From Oscillospiraceae bacterium (GTDB taxonomy: Bacteria > Bacillota > Clostridia > Oscillospirales > Ruminococcaceae): a stretch of DNA of 64,000 nucleotides. The notes under the pieces are model-generated. The model was given only the letters and a program-made list of their open reading frames with translations. It did no database searches and had not been told where the DNA came from. Position numbers and translations under genes: made by a program. Shown in pieces: positions 63,947 through 64,000 of the stretch; the first letter of the stretch is position 1; every line of letters begins with the position of its first letter. The stretch lies in NCBI GenBank assembly GCA_021201135.1, contig JAJQGT010000015.1, positions 29,457 through 93,456 on the forward strand, read 5' to 3'.

Positions 63947-64000
63947 TGGTCTGTCCGACAGGAGATCGCCAGAAGTTCGCTGACGCGAACTTCGAAAAAT
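63947..64000. repeat. 54-bp direct repeat, copy 2 (at window edge)
   Basis: Same 54 bases as 63751-63804. Preceded by a different hairpin, CGACCC/GGGTCG with AAAATAAA/TTTATTTT flanks (63913-63947). The 140 bases between the copies are T-rich and hold no gene I can support. Confidence 0.92.

Noticed and set aside
63751..64000. CRISPR array or integron attC sites
   Set aside because: Only two copies spaced by 140 bases, no cas or integrase gene nearby, and the units are not attC-like.

Overview
This window looks like the chromosome of a spore-forming Clostridia species of the Ruminococcaceae/Oscillospirales type. The evidence is a complete spo0A, a queT gene behind a leader that fits the class III preQ1 riboswitch (a class known mainly from that group), a surface protein ending in an NPxTG sorting signal, and housekeeping genes with the expected clostridial protein variants. 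Nearly every promoter found has a TTGACA-like -35 box, a 17-base spacer and a TATAAT-like -10 box. The taxon is inferred; no rRNA gene is present.

Layout. 0-8.7 kb: queT with its riboswitch, then rpoC and rpoB, all on the minus strand. 8.7-22.1 kb: a DUF4349 lipoprotein, a thioesterase, a GH26-like hydrolase, a MATE exporter, the serC-serA operon, tRNA-Pro, an NPxTG surface protein, a solute-binding lipoprotein and spo0A, with four of five copies of a small toxin-like locus. 22.24-35.65 kb: a 13.4-kb integrative element with a large serine recombinase. It carries a minus-strand cargo operon (HEPN-SNF2 helicase, sacsin-like protein, a PriA-like/EF-hand protein and RhuM). 35.7-39.6 kb: rplL, rplJ, rplA, rplK, nusG, secE and rpmG, separated from rpoBC by 27 kb. 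39.7-52 kb: a two-component system with a short ROK-like regulator, an orphan antitoxin, a nucleosidase, an HTH-M18 aminopeptidase fusion, an aminotransferase, an ABC exporter, an M28 peptidase, nth, a HAD phosphatase, and a secreted FN3 protein broken by a stop codon. 52.4-64 kb: tRNA-Glu and tRNA-Met, a DUF4143 ATPase, rny behind a structured leader, YhcG, mreCD, a second solute-binding lipoprotein, mscS, an HTH/DUF3169/DUF3267 operon and the fifth toxin-like locus.

Two things stand out. First, five loci (near 8.9, 16.4, 18.9, 19.3 and 63.5 kb) each encode a 29-34-residue hydrophobic peptide. Each has a convergent antisense RNA over its 3' end, a terminator of the peptide mRNA that contains the antisense -35 box, and an inverted repeat of 9-12 bases placed at the two transcription starts. 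The repeat matches within a locus and differs between the distinct sequence types. This has the architecture of type I toxin-antitoxin systems. The two near-identical copies differ exactly outside these repeats, which suggests that the transcribed body moves as a cassette.

Second, the 13.4-kb element sits exactly in the middle of a palindromic composite repeat that is present intact elsewhere in this window, so its empty target site can be rebuilt by eye. Its cargo looks like an unrecognised defence-type operon. A segment next to the recombinase, carrying an XRE repressor gene and two face-to-face promoters, is bounded by perfect 18-base inverted repeats and could be invertible.
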